Assembly: GCA_024509875.1 (NCBI GenBank)
Contig: JAMPIV010009927.1
Span: 272,001-336,000 of the forward strand
Origin: Oreohelix idahoensis
Lineage: Eukaryota; Mollusca; Gastropoda; Stylommatophora; Oreohelicidae
DNA length: 64,000 nucleotides
Direction: 5' to 3'
Shown piece after piece: positions 11,150 through 22,029 of this stretch; position 1 is the stretch's first letter, and each line of letters starts with the position of its first letter. The notes below the pieces were generated by a model. It did no database searches, was not told the DNA's origin, and saw only the letters and a program-made list of their open reading frames with translations. A program made the position numbers and the translations under genes.

Positions 11150-12330
11150 TCCGTGCAGGTTCATGTTTATTTAATTCCCTTCATCAGCATTATCCTTCAG
11201 CTGCCCCAAGAGCAAAAGCTTTCAACAAAATTATGTCAAGTCTGCATGTCCAGTGGCGTCTGCTCAAGGTTTTTCCATATTTTCTGTATCCCTTTCATGT
11301 CTGTCTTCAGTTCTTTTCTCCGCGTGTTCTTTGGTATTCCTCTACCTCTCTGGAGATTCTAGAACAATCACTGCCTGATAATTCTATCGACAGGTTTCTT
11401 TAATGTGTATCAAATGCATATCCAGCGTCAAGTTTACATCTCTTGTTCCACTGGCACTTGTATGGTTCTTGTCATCAGATCCACTTTAGTGACCTTATAC
11501 AGTTTCAATCCTTCTATTCTACACAAGCATCCACTTTAGTGACCTTATACAGTTTCAATCCTTCTATTCTACACAAGCATCCACTTTAGTGACCTTATAC
11601 AGTTTCAATCCTTCTATTCTACACAAGCATCCACTTTAGTGACCTTATACAGCTTCAATCCTTCTATTCTACACAAGCATCCACTTTAGTGACCTTATAC
11701 AGCTTCAATCCTTCTATTCTACACAAGCATCCACTTTAGTGACCTTATACAGCTTCAATCCTTCTATTCTACACAAGCATCCACTTTAGTGACCTTATAC
11801 AGCTTCAATCCTTCTATTCTACACAAGCATCCACTTATGAAAGTCTGTAGCTTTTTGATTGCTATTCTTGCTCCTCTCCGTGTTTCATAACCATACAATA
11901 GGACTGACTTGACACGTGATCTGAAGATTCAAATTTTAGTGTTGGATTTATTTTGATCTCCATATAATTCCTAATGCAAGGAAAGCTCCTTTAGCCTTTA
12001 CGTTTTCTTATTGTGATATCATTGTCAGCCCCCACCACTAATGTCTATATTGCTGCTAAGATAAACTTTTGATTCTACATAAGGTAATGATGTTTCTTCA
12101 ACTGCAATATTGTTATCGTTTTCTACATTTATTTCCGTTATCTCACTAAGATAATGAGAATTTTCTTCACGTCTGTCTCTAGTTTTGTTGTACGTGTTTT
12201 TTTCTATGTTCCTCCGTTTCTCTTATTCCGGAGATTCCAGAAAAAAAAAGTTCCCTTATAGTGCTATCATCTGGTTCTTTGAATGTGTGTCATAACCAAC
12301 GCTTTCCTCTTCTCCTGACCTCAGGTTCAC
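11150..12330 (-). pseudogene. Heavily decayed copy of the (GAAT)-tail RTE, minus strand
   Basis: Segments match 7600-8180 with many changes and indels: CCTCTACCTCTCTGGAGATTC near 11340 and GAAAGTCTGTAGCTTTTTG near 11837 align with 7748 and 7955. A second partial match near 12180-12330 again resembles the 3' part. One 50-bp portion has been amplified in tandem (11479-11828). No frame survives. Confidence 0.65.
11479..11828 (+). repeat. 50-bp tandem repeat, seven copies, inside a dead RTE
   Basis: Seven near-identical 50-bp units start ATCCACTTTAGTGACCTTAT and end CTACACAAGC. The first three carry CAGTTTCAATC and the last four CAGCTTCAATC. The non-repeated sequence resumes with ATCCACTTATGAAAG. 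The unit derives from RT coding sequence, so this is a local amplification of a transposon piece. Confidence 0.97.
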
Positions 12331-12515
12331 CTTTTATTTGTCTGGTTCTTTCCACCAGTTCCAGGTACAATTTGTACATATTGCAGACTGGCTAATGACA
12401 CTAATGTTGTGCTATTTTATCATTACTCTGATATATCAAAACGTACATGTCTTATTGTTGTTTATAAACCTCTTGGTTGCGAAATAATCAAAGTGTGAAT
12501 TTATTTTTTCCATAG

Positions 12516-12552
12516 CGTCTTTGCCGCTATCTTCGACACCGCCAGTGGTTAA
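12516..12552 (+). CDS. EF-hand protein, terminal exon and stop
   Basis: After a polypyrimidine acceptor (TTATTTTTTCCATAG, AG 12514-12515), the exon supplies the last base of the Ala codon split across the intron and then reads VFAAIFDTASG with stop TAA at 12550-12552. The phase fit across all three exons is the best evidence that this is one transcript. The C-terminus is short and hydrophobic, as expected for the exiting helix after the last EF-hand. The 3' UTR follows to about 12735. The gene therefore spans at least 10.2 kb of this window. Confidence 0.8.
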
Positions 12553-12711
12553 ACACCAACCTTGACATGTGTGTAACTATGACAACAGTGATGTCACAGT
12601 AACGTTTACAGACGAATCACCAAAAGTCATCCGCAACAATTGTGCTTTTATTTCTGTAATTTTTAGTGTGCTACAGTCAACTGTCGAGTTTTTAGTTGCA
12701 GTTTGTATGTC

Positions 12712-12717
12712 AATAAA
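12712..12717 (+). terminator. Poly(A) signal of the EF-hand gene
   Basis: AATAAA lies 160 bp after the stop codon, with a GT-rich stretch (TTGTGTTTGTTTTATT) at about 12744-12760 as a plausible downstream element. Cleavage is probably near 12735. Confidence 0.7.
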
Positions 12718-12759
12718 TTGAACACAAAAAATGTATAATGCCGATTTGTGTTTGTTTTA

Positions 12760-13690
12760 TTCAAAACAACCAACTTCTCTTGTTAACAAATAACCCACGA
12801 GCGATTTCACGAAAAAAAAATACATTAATGTCAATTATTCAACAAAATTATTCTTATTTTCCTTAGTGCAATAACTGCTATTATCATAATCACCAACACA
12901 ATGACATTTACCTCTACAATAGATACAAAACATTAAAAAATACATCATCCACTTCTTGAGGTAAAAGAATATGGTCTAAAAATAAGTCGCGTCCTATCTA
13001 CCTGGCTGTATAAATGGGTACCTGACTCTGCTCATCAGTCAGGATGACAAAGGCTGCGTGGAAGTGAACCAGTCACTTTGCCTCATTAATTATGAGGCAT
13101 GTCGAAAAAACAGAAAGACGTGTGCAAAATGTCGAAAACAGAGAGACGTGTGTAAAATGTGGGAGATGTGTGTAAAATGAGCGAGACGTGTGTAAAATGG
13201 CGGAAAAAAGAAGGAGCTGTATAAAAGGTGGAAAAATGGGAGAAAAGGAAGAGATTTGTTAGGTATTCATTGTGTTGTGTTAGGCAAGCCTGATTCGAGT
13301 TTCGTCTTGGAGATTATGAAGATCAGTAGTTTTTTTCTTTTGGATATAACTCACTATTTTTGTTTATACGTATGTAAACGATCATGTCATTGTGAAAATA
13401 CCAGTGCTTGTCGAATGACGTTCAATAAACTGCTGCTTGAATTTACTGCATTGCAGTTTTTGGAACGTTACAGTTTTTCTTTTGGATATACCTTGTCATT
13501 TTGGGGCCGTTTTGCTTATCACTAAACCAAAAAGGGTAAGAACGAACCTGGAAAGAAAAATTAGCAAAAGTCAAGAATCTCCATCTCTGGTGGAAGGCCT
13601 GTAGCACTTGAACAACAACATATAAAGGATTAGCTCTGATTGAAAACAAAAAAATCAATATAACTACTTGCGCAGATAACTGACACGGGC
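12760..13690. other. Intergenic, with a short degenerate tandem repeat
   Basis: Mostly AT-rich sequence without a gene. At 13098-13200 a motif close to GAGACGTGTGTAAAATG occurs four times with variable spacing. GTTACAGTTTTTCTTTTGGATATA near 13467 partly repeats TTTTTTTCTTTTGGATATAACTCA near 13330. Nothing else is recognised. Confidence 0.55.
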
Positions 13691-13980
13691 ACAAATTTTC
13701 AGAATGAGAACCGGCCATTGCAGACTTAGATTCCATCAGTTCAATAAACTGAAAATTGGACAGACAGATGAGTGTCCATGCTGGGAGGACAAACAGACAG
13801 TAGAGCATGTACTTCAAAACTGTCGGCGTCATGAGATGAGCAAGGTGGCATTGTGACCTTTTCCAACCCAGTTGAGGGAGAAACTGTATGGTAATAAGAG
13901 AAACCATGAGACGGACTGTCAGTTTTATAAGTGCGATAGATATAGTTATTTGAGAGAGAACAGCGAAGAAGAAGATCAAG
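13690..13980 (+). pseudogene. LINE C-terminal fragment (Jockey/I-type tail)
   Basis: One frame reads MRTGHCRLRFHQFNKLKIG, then TDECPCWEDKQTVEHVLQNC. This is the cysteine-containing C-terminal region typical of RNase H-bearing Jockey/I-type LINE proteins. After a stop it continues QLREKLYGN and ends YSYLREN followed by GCGAAGAAGAAGATC. The same 3' end recurs at 54750-54870. It is a 5'-truncated, dead copy. Confidence 0.65.
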
Positions 13981-16017
13981 TGTTGGTAAAGTCTCTAACA
14001 CTTCACTCCCCTACGGGTGTGTCTCTAAATGACTACATTTACCTTTTTTAACTGTTTTTAAGAACACATTTGCTATGTCTTCGGCAGGTACTAACAATCA
14101 TTTTTCATAATTACGATGTCCAGACATTGAGATCGCTTAATTTGTTCCAAAACTGTCCTGTTTATTTTTGTTGGTGCATTGTGTCGAAGAATTTTTCTTT
14201 CTGTTATTTTATAATTCGCTCTAACGTTATTATTCATATTTCTGTCACAACTGTGGCATTGATTTCTTAGAATTCTTTACTACTTAAGACTATATCAAGT
14301 GTGTCTCTTTATATATATATATAGTACTAGCTGTAAGGACCCGGCGTTGCCCGGATTTTTTTTTCTTAGTAACTGTTTAGGAAACTTATGAAATGTCAAA
14401 ATCAAATTATAATATTTTGATAGTCAAATGAAATTGAATTTTAATTTAAGTTAATGACTACCGCTTTAAGTGACTATCCTCGTGCCTTTTTTAGAATAAT
14501 TGCAAATACAAGCCGCACAAAATACTGTTATTCCTTATGGTTCTACCAGAAGAGTGATACCACTTTTGCTTTTCAATTTGCTTCCGAATTTTTCCAAAAT
14601 ACTCTTATTTCTTATGATGGAATCGCAAAAGCAATTTTATTCTGCTTCCGAGTTTTAGCAAGAAGCAAATTAATAAGACACATTTCCATTTCAAACCTGG
14701 CGCACGAAGAAAGAATAGTCCAACTCATCCTTTTTTTAACGTTCTTACTACTGTTTTTCGTAGCACCTTCTTTTCAAGCATACATACATTATTGCTTACA
14801 AAAAAAATTATTATTTTCTGTCATACATACTTCAAATATAAAAGACACAGTCATTGTGTTGAGTTGTATAATTTAAACAGAAGTTTCTCATTTCGGTGAG
14901 ACACGACCCATTCAACCGAGACACATGGATAACGCCTGTTATATTAGGACAAATGCCTAAATAAAGATCTTTCGTTTTGGTGTATTGTTTAGCTTTGAGC
15001 TAGTTTATTTTATTAAGGGCCAAAAATAAAAATTAAATATTGCCTTACTTTGGCGAGGCGCACCCCGTTTGAGACTGGCACATGTACAGTTATAGACGAC
15101 CCTTCGGTTCAGCAATGTGATAAAGACACTCTTCTTTTACAAATGATATTGCAGTCTGTTTCAGTTATGAAGTGTTGTTTTGTTGTTGTCTTGAAGAGGT
15201 GATGGGTGGAGAGCTGGCACTTAACAGCTGACCGTTATTGCCTCTTCTCGTTCCATCTGTGTCTACCCTGTTCAACCTGAAAATTGGTTATAATTGGGGT
15301 ATTTAGTGTTGGGGTATGAAGTGCTTAGCCTTCGAAATACTATGTAATATTTGGTAAATCACCAAGAGCTGACGCTCAATGACAGTGAATCAAAGTCATC
15401 AAAGCAATCTTTAAATAGCTCATTGTTTGTAAAGTAGATCCTGAAAGATCCCGGGTTACCTACTTTATATTGTATGCAAGAAAGAAAGCCAATTTTGAAT
15501 GAAAGACTATGCGATTTTGATAGAAAGCTTTGTACGAAACAATACAACACGAGGCAACCTGATCACCAGAACACTTTACGCTGTCAGACAAGTCTTTCAG
15601 CATTTTTAATCAATTTTATACTCGACGAGAGGAAGGTGAGGCAGATCCACTTAGGTCATCCCTCCCAAGTGTTAACCTCATGTTGGGAATAAAACTCACC
15701 CCATCATGGTTTTTACACATGAAAATTCACAATTAGTTTTATCCATTTTACCAATTTAAAGCAGTTGTACATTAATTTTGTTGTACATTAATTACTCTCG
15801 TGAATACCATAACCGATTACTTGACAGCATGAACATGGGAAAGACGTGGAGAGACAAAACGGAATTTATAACTAACGGACTCTTTGTGCAAAATATAGTC
15901 AATTAATGTCACATGTAGAACTCGGAGGGTCTCTGAAGGGAGAAATAATTGGCCTACTGCACACGTAGGCACACATGGCGGCTAATATGAGGCTGGCAAA
16001 GTCATCATGTAAACCAG
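13981..16017. other. Intergenic, no gene; dispersed repeat pieces
   Basis: AT-rich. A motif common at the edge of invertebrate dispersed repeats, ACCCGGCGTTGCCCGG, occurs at 14338-14353. At 14884-14985 and 15045-15085 lie diverged copies of the repeat at 6560-6680 (for example GGCGAGGCGCACCCCGTTTG). ORFs such as 14454-14876 have no recognisable content. Confidence 0.5.
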
Positions 16018-16820
16018 ATTGATGATAATGATGATGATGATGATAATGATGATGATGGTAATGATGATGATGATGACAATGATGAAGGTGGTGATGATGG
16101 TGATGACGATGATGATGGTGGTGATGACGATGATGACAATGATGATGGTGATGACGATGATGATGATGCTGATGATGATAATGGTGGTGATGATGATGAT
16201 GGTGATGATGATGGGGATGATGATAATGATGACAATGATGATGGCGATGATGATGATGACGATAAAGACAATGATGATGATGGTGATGACGATGATGATG
16301 ATAATGATGACGATGATGGCGGTGAAGATGATGATGATGCTGATGACGATGATGATGATTATGATGGCGATGATGATGGCGGTGATGATGATGATGATTA
16401 TGGTGATAATGATGATGATGATGATGGCGGTAATGATGATGATGCTGATGACGATGATGATGATGATATCAGTGATGATGATGGCAGTGATGACGATGAT
16501 GATGCAAATGATGCTGAATATGGTGATGACGGTGATGATGATAATGACGACGATGATGATGATGATGATTATGATAATGTTAATGATAGTGATGACGATG
16601 ATGATGGTGATGACGATGATGATGATGATAATGATAATGCTGATGATGATGATGACGAGGGTGATGACGATGATGATAATGATGATGATAATGACGACGA
16701 TAATTATGAAAATTATGATGATGACGATTATGATGAAGATTATGATGATGATGATGATGATGACGATGATGATGATGATGACGATGATGATGATGATCAC
16801 GATGATGATGATGATGAAAA
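16018..16820 (+). repeat. (GAT)n microsatellite, about 800 bp, imperfect
   Basis: Nearly continuous GATGAT with GAC, GGT and AAT variants. It gives long open frames in several phases of poly-Met, poly-Asp and poly-Ile type that are certainly artefacts. Confidence 0.97.
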
Positions 16821-16891
16821 ATATAAAACTTTGTTTGCTCTAATACCTTAGAGTCGCGGCTTTTCAAATTGATGCGTCTGTCACATTCTCT

Positions 16892-16940
16892 GAAGAAGAA
16901 GAAGAAGAAGAAGAAGAAGAAGAAGAAGAAGAAGAAGAAG

Positions 16941-16970
<30 letters not shown>
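16892..16970 (+). repeat. (GAA)26 microsatellite
   Basis: A perfect GAA run of 79 bp follows TCACATTCTCT. LINE 3' tails in this window are GAA-type (10.65 kb, 13.97 kb), so this may also be an expanded retroposon tail. Confidence 0.95.
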
Positions 16971-16972
<2 letters not shown>

Positions 16973-17184
16973 GTCATTGCAGGTATATTTAGTCACTTCT
17001 ACACCGGGTTACAACATGGCTATATTTTAATACGAGCGTAATTTAGAAATGAGTCGTGTGCAGCATCATGTTTGTACATCCCATCGTATTACAGACATGG
17101 TAAACATCATTGATCCTCAAAAGTTTCGTTCACAAACCCTGACTCCCCGGTTGGATGAGAGTTTTAAGAACAGAAAGAAATAAG

Positions 17185-17900
17185 CATCATCATCAGGTGC
17201 CATCTTCACATTGAAGGTCGGCTGCAATGGATTTCCAACGTCTTCAGTCTTTTGTCTTGATGGTGCACTCTAGTAGACTCTTTTCTGTCCATCTGTTGAT
17301 GTTATCTTCAGACTTATAGCGTTGTCTACCTCTTGCATGTTTGCCATCGACTCTTTCTTCTATTACGATCTTCAGCAACGTGTTATGTTTATATTTTACT
17401 TGGCCGAAATATTTAGCTGCCTAATTTGATGTCCTTTGTTAATTCTCTTTTCATTCTAGGTTTTCTAGGACCTCTTTATTTATTTTCTCATCTTTCCATC
17501 AAACGTACCCCATTCTTCTACTTTTCCACATCTTAAAGGCCTTGTTATGTCTTCTAATTGCCTGTTCATTGTCCATGTATCTACAACATACAGTAATGAA
17601 CAATATATATAGCATTTGATTATTTTTAGTTTGAATTTGCGAGTTCTTTGTTTCAATGTTATTATCTCTCTCATGTTGTTGAATGTAGTTGTGGTTATTC
17701 CTATTCTCTTCTTGATTTCTCTTTCATATCTGCCATCTTCTATTATTATATGACCACGAAACTTTTGTCTTGTTCCAAGATTTTCCAGTTTATTCTTATC
17801 AATAACGGTGGCTTATCGCCTGCTTTCTAGTTGTCATAGTTTTCATTTTCTCAGTATTAATGTCCAACCCATAAATTCTAAAGAAACAACATTAAAACTT
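17185..17900 (-). pseudogene. LINE RT 3' fragment, minus strand, (GAT)n tail
   Basis: On the minus strand it reads in pieces: TRKFKLKIIKCYIYCSLLYV (about 17645-17588), then DTWTMNRQLEDI. These correspond to the 'YG.ETWTL' region after the RT core, followed by the RW.GH-like tail. The 3' end is a GATGATGATGC tail seen as GCATCATCATC at 17185. It is strongly decayed, and the clade is not clear. Confidence 0.6.
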
Positions 17901-18582
17901 AAATATCGTCCCAGAAAGTAACGAACGTTAACAATCAGTCAACAATATAGCTGTCTTGCGTTTAAACGGCACATAATATAATACTGTCTCTTATAGTTCC
18001 CATTGGTTTCTTAAGAGACAGACAGTGGCGGTTCCAGGAGGTTGTCATTGTGGGTGCTGCACTGTTCATTCATTTAAAATACTATACATAACACTCACAA
18101 ATTGTGACCACCATGTAAAATATCAACCTAGACACAAATGATTAGTGTCTTATCTCATCTAAAATCTGTCAAGAAGTTCTGAAAAGTTATTTTAAAAGTT
18201 TACTGCAACTAGGAGTAATCCTTGTCAGTCGAAGCAGCTTCCCGAGTCTCAAACCAGGTTAAACAGGCATGTATGCTGCTATTTCTCGTGTTTAAAATTT
18301 TCATTGTAACTTCCCTTTAATTAGAGTTCATTACACTTGAGCTGTGTTCCGTTGCAGCACAAGTAAATAAATTCAACCCAATCGCAGCTGGCCTCTTCGC
18401 TGTGTATGACAAGCAATCGCTTATAAGAGGTCAAGGTCACTTGAACTGTCATCGTTTGCAGCACTTACAATACGGTGTTGGACAATTTTTTTTTTTTTTT
18501 TTTTGGTACTCGTATTTAACCCTTCCGGTGTAACCTCAATTTTTTGGTTTGTCCGGATTATGTATTATAATGTAGTAGAGAC
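17901..18582. other. Intergenic flank of the LTR element, no gene
   Basis: No coding or repeat content is recognised apart from a T20 run at about 18486-18505. It ends in AGTAT (18583-18587), the left target duplication of the LTR element. Confidence 0.6.
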
Positions 18583-18587
18583 AGTAT

Positions 18588-19413
18588 TGTTACGACACGT
18601 ATAACGATGTCGTCTGCTACAGTTGTGAGCACTTTAAAGTTACGCATTAGATGCTTGAGATGTTATAAATAAAGAATGTTTTTCACGCTTCACTGTATTT
18701 TATTGAACGCAAAGTGAAAAGTAACTTTATGACGTGTCAGGGTTGGTATGGTCCCACTTGACTACGTTCTACTTCTTCCCTTTTTATTCCGACCGTCAAG
18801 CTAGTAAGACGTGTCTTGATTTCCTTCCAGTGATAGTCTTCATATTGCAGAATTTATTATTGAGATTAGGCCAGAGGGTCGGCAGTAATATTGGGAATGG
18901 ATTAGTGGAATTCTAATGGTTATGGATAACCATGATTTATGGAGGTAGAAAATTTGTGGAAGGAATTTTGATCATTCTAATGATCCGTAAAACTAGTAGG
19001 TATCATTACCGGTTGACTGCACAGCGGCAACGCGAGTAGAAAGCCTATGATGTTTTGACGACTGTAAGTAACTGGAACGGACTGTAATATTTTTGTATGA
19101 AACTATGATGAAATGTCTTCAATGCCATGAATTAAGATGTCTTCTTGCAACGTAATAAATGTATGTTTATATGGACTCAGAAGGATGGAGTTATCCGCTG
19201 AATAATGTTGAAGTTGGCTCGTCTATTAAGCCATTCATTCATAATTGAATTGTTGCATGATTCGCTCTTATAAAGGACAGCAATATTATTAATAAAGTAG
19301 TTGGGGTTCATAAGGAAAAAACAGATTGATGTCACCCATTACTCTAATAGAATTAAATGACAACCTAAATCGTTTTGACCCTCAACAACATACACCAAGA
19401 ACCCGCTTCAACA
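18588..19413 (+). repeat. 5' LTR
   Basis: Bounded by TG and CA. TATAAATAAAG near 18664 contains both a TATA-like and an AATAAA-like string. Further AATAAA strings lie near 19154 and 19294. Which of these act as promoter and poly(A) site cannot be decided by eye. Confidence 0.93.
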
Positions 19414-20728
19414 GATGGTAGGCCAGCGTGGTTGTGGAATAATTATTTCACTTCAAATTTACTATTCTACTAACAAGAATATTGTGTCTTTCGACTTTCC
19501 TGACGAACATATTGCGAGAAATTGTGAACGGTTCAACATGCATGCGCACTGCGAACAATTATGACGTCATAACCTTCCCAGATGACTTTGAACCAGCCGT
19601 TGATATCCAAGAGCAAAGTCAATTGTCAAATACGTCAAGATGCACAGGAATTCAATTTAATCAACGCCAACAATGTCTATCATGAATAGTCCATACATCT
19701 ATGCCTTGATGTTGGTGAATGCCAGCATTGTGCGGACGATTGAATTCGCCTTTTAAAGATAGTACACATTTTGGCCCTGAGGCAAGTTTCGTCCATTGCT
19801 TTGGCAGGCATGTTTTTTTTTCATAATACATGTTACATGTTTGGTACTATAATGTCGTCTGTATGTTCAGTTAGCGAGCAGGTTGGTGGGAATTTGATCT
19901 ATTCTCAGATACCTCTGCGGACGGTGAGAATATTTCAAATCGTTCTATAGGACATTTGTTAAATATTTGCAATTTTATACAAGAGATCCGCTAAAAAACT
20001 GTGGCATACTCCGCTTGTAATTGCATCTATTTAATATTAGGTGTTAGTTGTGAAGTTACGTTATATTTGTGGTATTTTTCTGTACTAGGTTTCATTTTTA
20101 TTCATGTTTCGTCACTTGTTTGTAAACTATCTCGTTCATTCTAAATCTAACTATCGTTTATTTCCATTTTTATATCATGTTGCGTCAGTTAAAGAGTCCA
20201 CGTGTGACGTCATAGTTTCTAGTTTTTGTGCTTCGACCTACTTCCTTCGTTCCATATAGTTCATCACTTCCTGTAGTTTTATTCATTTGCTAGAATCATT
20301 TTAATGTTGGTAATTAGTGACTGTGATGTTCATTTGTGCTTGTAAATTCTTTTGTTTATCGTTTTGTATTGTTGTTAATTTAAATTACTTTAATAATATA
20401 ATATAATAACTAGATAATAATAATATTATAACACTTGGGATTAATTTCTTGAAATTACTTGATGACTAATTTGATTGTATCATAATGCACTAGTAGTCTA
20501 CGTAACTACTATTTTTACATGCTACATATGGCATGATGTCATAATATATTGATAAATAAGGATAAATTTAGATCTTACCTTTAATTTGGTAAGCACATTA
20601 ATGAGAAACTATTAGACTGGTCTAGTCATAGTTCTATTTTGCCCATTGGTTACATATAATTAATCGATTAAGTTATATTGTTGATTAATACATATAGTTT
20701 AATAAATAAATAGATTATTAACTTAAAT
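19414..20728 (+). other. Leader between 5' LTR and gag
   Basis: GATGGTAGGCCAGCGTGG begins directly after the LTR. The TGG at 19416 could start a tRNA primer-binding site, but I cannot match it to a tRNA. The remaining 1.3 kb is AT-rich, without a credible ORF, and presumably carries packaging and translation signals. Confidence 0.5.
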
Positions 20729-21157
20729 ATGTTGAATCTAGAGCATTTTGTGAAGCTCGGGAAGGACTTTTCACTAAAAGGAGATGCTCTTCGTGAATAT
20801 GCAGTGGCGGAGCTGGAAAAATATAAGCGAGAATTAGAAGAACAAAAAGCAATTGCTAAACAAGAAGAAGCAGAACGTAAAGCTATGGCTAAGCGTGAAC
20901 AAGAAGAACTTGAGGCCAAAGAAGAAAGAAGACTAGCAAGAGAGGAAAGGAAACAGATTGAAGAAGAAAACATAAGAAAACATGATAGAGAAGCAGAAGA
21001 AAGGTTAATACAGATGCGTATGGATGAAATAAGATTACGAGCTCAATTGATTTCAAATAGCAATAATAGTGATATTGCGCCTAATACATCTTCAGCAAAC
21101 CAGACTAAAAGCTACTACAATTTTAAATTACCACCATTAAAATTTAAATTTGGATGA
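20729..21157 (+). CDS. gag N-terminal part: charged coiled coil
   Basis: Starts MLNLEHFVKLGKDFSLKGDA. A strongly charged Glu/Lys/Arg helix follows (about residues 28-105, for example EEAERKAMAKREQEELEAKE), surely a coiled coil. It ends with YYNFKLPPLKFKFG and TGA at 21155-21157. The stop is overcome if the frame moves forward one base at TTTAAATTTGGATG, where the capsid frame begins LDDLSSWLLRFEE. Whether this is a programmed +1 shift or a one-base mutation is unknown. The start codon is the first ATG after an AT-rich leader. The second gypsy element (61.4 kb) has the same kind of N-terminal coiled coil. Confidence 0.8.
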   Translation: MLNLEHFVKLGKDFSLKGDALREYAVAELEKYKRELEEQKAIAKQEEAERKAMAKREQEELEAKEERRLAREERKQIEEENIRKHDREAEERLIQMRMDEIRLRAQLISNSNNSDIAPNTSSANQTKSYYNFKLPPLKFKFG

Positions 21158-22016
21158 CTTATCATCATGGTTGTTACGCTTTGAGGAGGTATGTAAGGCC
21201 AATAAACTTGATAAATCTGCATGGGCACTAAAACTCAGGGAATTTTTAGATGGTGAACCCGCAAGTACAGCTCAGAATTTTGATCCAACAATAGCTAGTG
21301 ATTATGATGCCATAAAAGCTTTGTTATTACGACGATTTCATTTAGATGAGGAAGGGTGTAGAATAAAGTTTAAAACTCTTCTACCAGAATCAAGCAAAGA
21401 TTTCACAGGGTTCATTGTGAATATACGCAATACTTTTAATAGATGGGTTGAACTTGCTGGTGTGAATAAATCCTACGATAAACTAGTTGATTTATTGCTT
21501 AGGGATAAGGTTCTATCCTCTGTTAGCGCACCATTTTTGTCATTTTTGCAGGAATGCATACCACCCACTATTGCGGCATTAGAAGAAATGGCAATCAATT
21601 ATTGTACTGCACACCCCAACGTTACCATATCTAATTCCCAATTAAGAGAACCATTACCAGTTGCTTCTAATATGGCATATCATGATAAGAATAGATCAAG
21701 AGCTCAGAGCCTTGATAGGAATTTTTCAAATAGAAGATATAATGACAACTATTATCAGGGGCAAAATAATTACAACAATAACGGTAATTTCAACCGAGGT
21801 AGGCAGCAATTTAGAAATCAGTCACCTCAGGTCAGACATAACAATAATTATCAACAAAAGTCAAATTGGAATAAACCATTTAATGGTAATACAAATAACA
21901 ATAGTAATAAGTGGCATAATAATAGTCATAATTACAGATCTAAAAACAATAACTACAATGGTAGACAGCGAAATAATTCTGTTGACCATCCCCGACATCG
22001 GTCTCAAGTCACGTAG
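21150..22016 (+). CDS. gag capsid and Asn-rich tail
   Basis: No ATG is needed if it is read as a continuation of the coiled-coil ORF; the frame is entered around TTG 21150. The first 160 residues (DDLSSWLLRFEEVCKANKLD, then LLLRRFHLDEEGCRIKF) match the retrotransposon gag capsid pattern: a helical region, then LL.RF, then a region of about 80 residues with FI.NIRNTFNRWVELAG. The C-terminal 110 residues are Asn/Gln/Arg/Tyr-rich (NNYNNNGNFNRGRQQFRNQ) and lack a CCHC zinc knuckle. This basic, disordered segment probably does the nucleic acid binding. It ends at TAG 22014-22016, overlapping the protease frame. Confidence 0.82.
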   Translation: MDDLSSWLLRFEEVCKANKLDKSAWALKLREFLDGEPASTAQNFDPTIASDYDAIKALLLRRFHLDEEGCRIKFKTLLPESSKDFTGFIVNIRNTFNRWVELAGVNKSYDKLVDLLLRDKVLSSVSAPFLSFLQECIPPTIAALEEMAINYCTAHPNVTISNSQLREPLPVASNMAYHDKNRSRAQSLDRNFSNRRYNDNYYQGQNNYNNNGNFNRGRQQFRNQSPQVRHNNNYQQKSNWNKPFNGNTNNNSNKWHNNSHNYRSKNNNYNGRQRNNSVDHPRHRSQVT

Positions 22017-22029
22017 ACCATCACATTTT

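Noticed and set aside
11479..11828. Regular 50-bp repeats considered as a CRISPR array
   Set aside because: Units are contiguous with no unique spacers, and the genome is eukaryotic.
16019..16843. 274-codon ORF on the plus strand and a 272-codon ORF on the minus strand
   Set aside because: Both are translations of the GAT microsatellite (poly-Met/Asp or poly-Ile) and show no domain or codon structure.
18734..18916. 60-codon ORF repeated in both LTRs
   Set aside because: It is conserved only because LTRs are copies of each other. It has no known domain and spans the LTR's likely regulatory region.
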